Source: Lichtheimia corymbifera B2541 (lineage: Eukaryota; Mucoromycota; Mucoromycetes; Mucorales; Lichtheimiaceae). From it: a DNA stretch of 43,538 nucleotides. Made by a program: the position numbers and the translations under genes. Below, one piece after another: positions 37,501 to 43,538 of this stretch (its first letter is position 1; the number at the start of each line of letters is the position of its first letter). Below the pieces are notes generated by a model. The model ran no database searches. It had not been told where the DNA came from and worked only from the letters and a program-made list of their open reading frames with translations. Where the stretch lies: contig JNEU01000477.1 in assembly GCA_000697475.1 (NCBI GenBank), forward strand, positions 1 to 43,538. Direction: 5' to 3'.

Positions 37501-38549
37501 TGGTGGTTCTTGTTCATCATCACGCGACTTGTTTGGTGTGAGAGTACCAAGGCCATCCGATTGAGACCATTCACGTTGTCGGGTACCATCTATATACTCA
37601 CAATCAGTCATCATCATCTTCTCTTCTAATATAAAATGAATTGTATACCTTGATCATGTCGCTTGGAACCTTGTTGGTCACGATCTCTCGTAAAATAATC
37701 ATGCATACGACCTAATTTCAGATGCGTAAAGAATCAATAGCTTGTCCTACCATGCAAAACCAAAATCCATTACCTTTAGAGCGTGCCATATTCATTCTTC
37801 CCGGTGTGCCAGGTGCATTTTCAGATGCAGGACTATGTAATGGGCTGGCATACAAGTCGCGATGGTTGTTGTTGTTGTTGTTGTTGTTTCTTTGTCCATT
37901 GGATCTTTCATTGTTTGAAATGATCATACGACGTCCAACTTCAGAATGTACAGGACCAGCCAACAACTACAAAATGGATAACCAAATTAGTCATGATGAT
38001 AACAAACATACCCATGACCAGGAGGTTGGCAACATTATACCTTTTTCTCCTCTTCAGATAGCTCGACGAATGATAGAGGACCCTGGCTCTCTTCAACGGC
38101 GACGTATTCATGGCGTTCAAAGTCTGCTGGAGGATCAACGGGTCGATACAAGCTCAACATGAATTCCTTCGAGTACTTGTATGGGTTCTCAGTCGATGCA
38201 CCGAATGCACTTTCGGACAATTGTCCCAGGTTTGTGGCATTTAGGCTTGGATGGTCAGAGATGGAAGAAATAGACTCGTCATTGAATCCCGGTTGTAGTG
38301 GTGCTTGGTTGAGAGACATGAAGGACTGCAGACCTCCATTAACACCAGAAGGATGGTTCAAAGAGTGCATTGGACGAGCATTTTGGGAATCGAACGTGCT
38401 GGATCGCTTGGGAACACCTGGGCGCATCCTATGATAGAGTTATAGTGTGTTTGTGTCAGTGTGTGTGTGAATAAAAGTATGAACCCTTTTTGACCCTTTA
38501 CTGTTCTCTTCCTTTACCATTCGGGACCGAAGTTCATGTTGGTAGTCAT
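34584..38549 (-). CDS. GIGYF/Smy2-type GYF-domain protein
   Basis: Adaptor that binds Pro-rich partners and, in animals, recruits 4EHP to repress translation; yeast relatives are Smy2 and Syh1. Seven exons (38518-38549, 38041-38428, 37774-37966, 37649-37711, 35275-37589, 34899-35217, 34584-34840) give 1188 residues. The protein begins MTTNMNFGPEWMRPG, like animal GIGYF (NFGPEW). YSKEFMLSLY (about residues 96-105) matches the 4EHP-binding motif. The GYF domain reads KWFYRDPQGTVQGPF then MQEWYKAGFF, with GFF in place of GYF. A long Gln/Ser/Gly-rich region contains SLREIQAEE-type repeats. The C-terminal helical block FMRWCRQSLRGLN to EFMKRRKAD matches the GIGYF tail. Confidence 0.93.
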
Positions 38550-39156
38550 GTTGATAACGAAAACAAGTACGCTGGGACGAGAGGGGGATAGAGAGAAAAA
38601 AGCAGTTGTGTCAAAGCTAAAAAAGAGCAGACAAAGAAGCCTCTGTTTGGCACAACCTGCTTCGACATATGGCCCCCCGTGACGTTTTTTTTAGCCCCCC
38701 ATCGACTTGCACGCTTTGCATTGGTGGTCTGAGAATCAAGCTATACATACTTACATGCACATGATTGACCACTCTCTGGAAGAAGACATTCCTCCTCCTT
38801 TTCATATGAATCACTTGCATCATCTTAGTTTTGGAAGAACACGTAATAAATATTAATACCATCATCATCGATATAACAGTTGTCTTGCTGTTGCTTATGC
38901 AGGTAAACAAACTTCATCTGTCTATGGTTTTGATTGATGTAATCAATTATACCTTACAAGACACACGTAGACTATAATATAAGAGTATAATAAGGCTGCT
39001 TTATTTTTATCAAAGGTAAAATGACATACATATATAATAAACAAGAGAACAATGAAAGTGATAATGAAACCAAGCCATCAATGCATAAAAGCGGTCATCT
39101 GATAATCCTGCATAACTGGATATGGTCGACTGACATTTATCTTCTTGACCTTCCGC
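38550..39156. promoter_or_regulatory. Divergent promoter region, GIGYF / TEL2
   Basis: 607 nt between opposite starts. The GIGYF side is pyrimidine-rich on its sense strand; a C/T-poor AT-rich block lies at 38930-39060. No gene seen. Confidence 0.5.
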
Positions 39157-42100
39157 ATGGTTGACACCACCACCAACAAACGACTCACCAACGCGATCCG
39201 CGAATTAGACAATGCGACATTGCCCGATAAACAGCCGACACGCGATAGTATTGCAGCTTGTCTCGAGGAACCTATAGCATGGCTTCGAAACGATATGGAT
39301 CCCCAGGAACGATTAACGTTTGTGCAGCATGCAGCTTGGAAGCACCATGTATGGACGGTGTGTCAACAAGTCATTCCCTCTTGGAGTTTTATCTTCACAG
39401 CAACATCAGCTTCACTGGTTATGGCTTTGGAAGCAACGCTATTTGGTGTTGGAATCGAATGTGAAAAAGGCGATCAAGATGCTCTGCTTTGCAACATGGC
39501 CCAGATCAGTTTACCTATCATACTCGACTGCTTACAAGTGGTGGATAACGCTCGACTCGATGCATTGCAGTTGTATGAACGCCTTCTCAAGCGATCTATC
39601 AGCGACCCGCTCTTTCCAGCTTATATGCACTACCATGGATTGGATGACCCTCGATTCTTTTGTTCGTTGATTTGCTCTTTTCCAGCAAAGCTGGCGAATG
39701 CATTTGGATTGGAAAAACAAAGCGACTGGTATCAAGACACGTACGTAACTAGGGCAACAAGGTAGTAGATGAAAAGAAGACTGATCCATGATCTAGGAAT
39801 TTTTATCCACTTGTAGCAAAGCAATTGGGACATGCGGTGCAAGTTGAATCGAATCACAGCGTATTTGCCGGCGAGTTGCTTGGTAAAATGATGCGACAAG
39901 GCTATACAGGTAATTGAAGAATTATTATACTTTAATGTCATTCCCGCTAAGCATCACTAATAGATATCATTGTGTCGACGTTGTATCCTATTGCACTTGC
40001 ACATATACGACAAGATCCGTCAAAGATGGGACAAGCTTGGGCTGATTTATGGGAAGCGGCTACTACCATGTCCACCACCGAGAAATTGTCAGAGATGATG
40101 TTATTACATGTGCGGCGTGGCATCAATCAAGAAGCGCCAGGGGATATCCAAAAAGCAGCTTTTGGTTTATCAACGGTATTGTTTTCGATGCACGACAAGC
40201 AAAAACGGTTGCGCTCAGTGGAGGACTTTTTATCGGTCGCATTCATCCAAATGGCCAAGAAACGAGTTGCCAGCACGGTGATATTACGAATTGCTATAGC
40301 TGCTGCAGTGCATGCAATTGGTATCGAGTATAATGGTAAATACTGGTGATGGGATCATAAAGTGACGGGTAGCTTACGATATGTGCATAGAGCAGGAGCG
40401 ATCACTTGTCTCGGATTCGATTCAAATGGTGGACCACTTGATACGTAAACTGGTGGACGTTTGGGCAGATCCTATTTTTATCACGCACGGAACCCATCAG
40501 GAACAAGAATGTATGTCTTTTATATGTTTGCAATGACGCAGCAGCTTATGAACACGCTATTATACAGATATCACCAGTGGTCTACTTATTGCAGCTGGCT
40601 ATCTCCCAAAAGAGCAACTCCAACACGTAGTCTTTGACACATCATTGATGGCACACATACACCGTTGGTTTCAAAGCAAGGATATGACAACTGCCAAAAT
40701 CGGTGTCGTATGTATTCACGTTTCCTGATCAGTGATTGTTACCATAGCTCACACTTACCTCCCTCAATAGGTTGTTGCTGAAAGTATATCATCGCTGGTC
40801 GATAAGGAAGACAATTGGTTCCACTCTGGCATACTTGATGATGAAGCGAACAAGCATTTCTCTGAACTAAAGAAGCTCACTGGAACACGTGATGCACTCG
40901 CACTTGGTAAGTCTGCTTCTCTTCAACTTGATCCACTTACTAATGCAATGTTTTTGATAGTGCCATTAACCGAAGAAGGCGATGTCGCATATATTGTTGA
41001 AAGTGAGGAATCGGATATGGAAGAGGAAGAAGAGGAAGAGGAACTTGATCCAGATGCAATTGTATCCATTGATGACCAAGGTGATTACTCACACAACCAG
41101 CATATATGTTATCCTTTATTGACTTGATTTACACAAAGATGAAACCGAGACTGAGGAATCTGATTTGGAGGCATATCCTATGGAAGAAGAGTCGTCTGAA
41201 GATGAGGAAGGTGCTTATGGTCAGGACAAACGGACAAAGAAATTACGCGCAAGAAAGCCAGTGTAAGTAGGAAACACTTGATCCAATATAAGGCGCTGAT
41301 TGTCAAATCCTATAGATACATCCTGGATTTGATTAACTATCTCAAAGACCATGATGATCCCGTGAAATTGGAGATAGGATTGAAATCGGCAGAAGAGCTT
41401 ATTCGTCAAAAGACTGGTTACGGCACAGAACTTGGTATGAGAAATGAGTTACTTTTGCTTTTAGATATGCTAATACCTTACTTGATTCTCATAGAGGACT
41501 CTGCGGTTGTTTTGGCACGACGCCTAATGGATATACCTGAATCATATGAGCTGCCTGAAATGAAGATTCGACAACAACACGCCATTACAGCGTTGATTGT
41601 AGCTGTTCCTGAAAGAGTTGCCGGGTAACGATCCAATCTGTGTTGAATGCGTGGTTGATGCATTATGCTAAGACTTGTATTAGTTTCCTCATCGATGAGC
41701 TCTATGGACGCAATACATCTATTGAAATCAAGCAGGTTGTCTTGGCATCTATTATTCTTGGAGTAAGGGAGCTAGCAGGTTGGACCGAGAATGAAGAGGT
41801 TTGTAGCAAGCTGGGTATAGGCCCATTCACCCAAAAGACAACTAACCAGAGAGAATAGGCATCCAAAAGCAATCATGCTGCACCACAAATTGAATTTGAG
41901 CGACTTTCACTGGAACCACCAAAACAACAAGTTGGGAAGACAAGAGTGTTTTCAAGGAGGATGGAAGTTGAAAAGAACAAGAGCACACAACGCAACCGCT
42001 TGAGTGGATTAGCTGGATCATGTTTCTTTTTCCCTTTATTGGTTGGATGGTGGGAGGGTTCTCAAGGCCGTACAAAGTAAGACATTTTAATAGAAAAGGT

Positions 42101-42617
42101 GAATGACATCCATGTAACCATATCTTGCATAGATTCTGGTTGGGTCGTGACACAGTGCTTGCAGAACGATTCGTTATGGCGTTGAATGTTATCATGCATT
42201 GTGCAAGTAAGTATTATATCACTTGCGTTATCATTCCTGACGCTCTTCAACTAACATGCATTTCGACAGCAAACACTCCAGATAAACGGCGCATTGTGAT
42301 GGAATACTTTGAGTTTGCTTTATCATTACGTTATGCCAATATTGCGACAAGCGTTATACAAGCTTTATTGACGGGGATTGATATCATTTTGAACGTGAGC
42401 TATCAACATCAAGAAAAGTTACTTTTACAAGATTATACCCTACAACTCGCGGCAACCAAGAATTGGCTTGAAGGTAATAATCATATCAAGTGTGACAGAT
42501 AGAGATTTAACAGCCTGTTTATCATTAGATATAATGGAACTTGTAAATGAAAGCGAGCTCAAGGAAAAAGCCATCCGCTTGCTTGCCAGATTAATGCAGT
42601 TATCGACAGTAGCTTAG
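39157..42617 (+). CDS. TEL2: Telomere length regulation protein TEL2 (TELO2)
   Basis: Scaffold of the TTT complex that, with Hsp90 and R2TP, stabilises PIKK kinases (TOR, ATM, ATR). Fifteen exons, first 39157-39740 and last 42529-42617, the others at 39797-39909, 39964-40335, 40391-40510, 40568-40707, 40771-40906, 40961-41080, 41139-41262, 41316-41434, 41495-41624, 41684-41798, 41859-42076, 42133-42206 and 42270-42473; 885 residues. All-helical, HEAT-like. The most telling part is YILDLINYLKDHDDP with GLKSAEELIRQK after a very acidic linker (EEEEEEEELDPD, EEESSEDEEG), and later GSCFFFPLLVGWWEG. The acidic serine clusters are CK2-like sites of the kind bound by PIH1D1 of R2TP. Start: first ATG of the frame. 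Confidence 0.9.
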
Positions 42618-43107
42618 CATGTTGTTATGTACAGCAAATATCATGGATCGTTTCGATGAGATCATTTTAGTTTAACATAACATGCAACTGTGAAATAATA
42701 TACAACTGTATTTTAATGTGCATCCATCCATTCATGCCATCCATAAACTGCTTTTCCTGAATTCTAATACAATAACATTGGTTGTGTTAACGTTTCAATA
42801 CTGATGAATCACCACTAAATCTATCCCTTCAATACCATCTATCATACACCTACCCAGAATCATAGGCAAGCATCGGGGTTCGGATTAACAGTGTCTGATC
42901 CCATTGGTGAACAAATTTCACCCCGATACCATTCAGTCTATATATTTAAATTACTACATATTGACCCTCCATATCATGGTTATATTGCAAGCACTGTCTT
43001 TAGCACATGCTCCGCTGCATCTACCAAGTTTTTTCGAATGCGTTCATGCACTTTCCTAATATGGAAGTTGGCTGAGCTATCTTGTGTTTTGAGATTTCGA
43101 AATTAAC
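42618..43107. other. Intergenic region TEL2 / tRNA-Thr
   Basis: 490 nt with the TEL2 3' flank. No other gene or repeat recognised. Confidence 0.6.
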
Positions 43108-43181
43108 GCCTGCTTGGCTCAGTTTGGCAGAGCGTCCGCCTAGTAAGCGGAAGGTCACTGGTTCGATTCCAGTAGTAGGCA
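43108..43181 (+). tRNA. tRNA-Thr (anticodon AGU)
   Basis: 74-nt cloverleaf without intron or encoded CCA. Acceptor GCCTGCT pairs with AGTAGGC (one G-U), discriminator A. D-arm with A box TGGCTCAGTTTGG. Anticodon stem TCCGC/GCGGA encloses loop CTAGTAA, so anticodon AGT (read as IGU). T-arm ACTGG/CCAGT with loop TTCGATT and B box GGTTCGATTCC. A short T run for Pol III termination is at 43222-43226. Confidence 0.96.
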
Positions 43182-43225
43182 TCTCTGGGATATAGACATC
43201 CCTTCGGATGAAAGGAGTGTAGTTT

Positions 43226-43465
43226 TGTCGTAGGTCATGTGACCACGTGACCTAGCTTTTGCTCGTTCTTTCTAGAAGCCTTTTCCTTTTGATGCTGGCA
43301 TTTGCTAGAAGCCCTTTACTAGCACCTTCCACATCATTCATAGAATTATAACATTGAACATATATATATCATGAGTATCCTTAGCAATAAAGATCATCAC
43401 TTATTACAGCAATATCAAAAGTATTATCATTGGCCACTGATCTAATCAGCCATACGATAACGACA
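43226..43465 (+). repeat. Candidate long terminal repeat, 240 bp
   Basis: Bounded by TGTCGT and ACGACA. Includes a near-palindrome GGTCATGTGACCACGTGACC (43233-43252) holding a CACGTG E-box, and a direct repeat CTAGAAGCC (43272 and 43305). The 5 bp before it, AGTTT, is the expected place of a target-site duplication, whose partner would lie beyond the window. Confidence 0.55.
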
Positions 43466-43476
43466 ATTGGTAGCTG

Positions 43477-43538
43477 ATGGCTTTTAATCATCCATCCCCT
43501 TTGAACAACCGAGCTTTTCAAGAATACCGTGAACCGAA
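43477..43538 (+). CDS. Start of possible gag frame (partial)
   Basis: ATG overlapping the end of the primer-binding site region, 20 open codons (MAFNHPSPLNNRAFQEYREP) to the window end. Too short to identify by content; called only from its position after an LTR and primer-binding site. Confidence 0.35.
   Translation, partial: MAFNHPSPLNNRAFQEYREP

Larger units (their letters stand above)
43226..43538 (+). mobile_element. 5' end of an LTR retrotransposon (runs off the window)
   Basis: A candidate LTR at 43226-43465 begins TGTCGT and ends ACGACA, a perfect 6-bp inverted terminal repeat with TG...CA ends. Inside are a TATA-like ATATATATAT (43360-43369) and an AATAAA signal (43386-43391). Two bases after the LTR comes TGGTAGC (43468-43474), the complement of the GCTACCA 3' end of fungal initiator tRNA-Met, as in Ty1-class primer-binding sites. 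An ATG follows at 43477 and its frame stays open to the window edge. The element starts 44 nt downstream of tRNA-Thr. No second LTR or pol gene can be seen here. Confidence 0.6.

Noticed and set aside
38617..38910. 97-codon frame in the GIGYF/TEL2 spacer
   Set aside because: Low-complexity, overlaps two promoters and resembles nothing known.
42891..43106. 71-codon frame just before tRNA-Thr
   Set aside because: Begins with GTG and abuts the tRNA; no family resemblance.

Overview
The window is nuclear DNA from a filamentous fungus, most likely a member of the Mucoromycota (Mucorales-like). This rests on the gene content (HOG1-type MAP kinase, fungal BIG1, Zn2Cys6-PAS regulator, questin oxidase-like protein, GDP-mannose 4,6-dehydratase), the very many short introns (mostly 50-150 nt; 87 placed here), and short gene spacing. 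The lineage call is inference; no marker gene was searched. I rebuilt the exon structure of 17 protein genes by hand. Each of the 16 complete models closes in frame with a total length divisible by three.

Layout. 1-2118 (-): a 4CL-like AMP-binding acyl-CoA ligase, 3' end cut by the window edge. 3217-5093 (+): ABCF2/Arb1. 5527-7452 (-): a long coiled-coil protein ending in an SH3BGRL-type thioredoxin fold. 7699-9056 (-): membrane-anchored ABHD8-like hydrolase. 9516-10955 (+): RCC1. 11173-12114 (-): SLX1 nuclease. 12375-14180 (+): HOG1. 14452-16654 (-) and 17330-19549 (+): chaperonin subunits CCT4 and CCT5, head to head. 21487-23103 (+): C2H2 zinc-finger protein behind a 1.9 kb gene-poor stretch. 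23361-23935 (-): SmD1. 24806-26013 (-): BIG1/Voa1-like. 26366-27721 (-): GDP-mannose 4,6-dehydratase. 28162-30332 (-): Zn2Cys6-PAS regulator, divergent over 1.9 kb from 32254-33635 (+), a questin oxidase-like protein. 34584-38549 (-): GIGYF-type GYF protein. 39157-42617 (+): TEL2. 43108-43181 (+): tRNA-Thr(AGU). From 43226 to the window edge: what looks like the 5' LTR, primer-binding site and first codons of an LTR retrotransposon, 44 nt downstream of the tRNA.

Most genes are housekeeping: protein folding (CCT4/CCT5), ribosome biogenesis (ABCF2), nuclear transport (RCC1), splicing (SmD1), PIKK maturation (TEL2), DNA repair (SLX1), translation repression (GIGYF) and osmostress signalling (HOG1). 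They do not form one pathway. The most notable signals are the new-looking retroelement beside the tRNA, four independent GC-AG introns that all share the donor GCAAGT, the shared CCT4/CCT5 promoter with a heat-shock-like site, the coiled-coil/SH3BGRL fusion, and an animal-like 4EHP-binding motif in the GYF protein. I found no CRISPR array, no defence island and no clear new multi-gene system.
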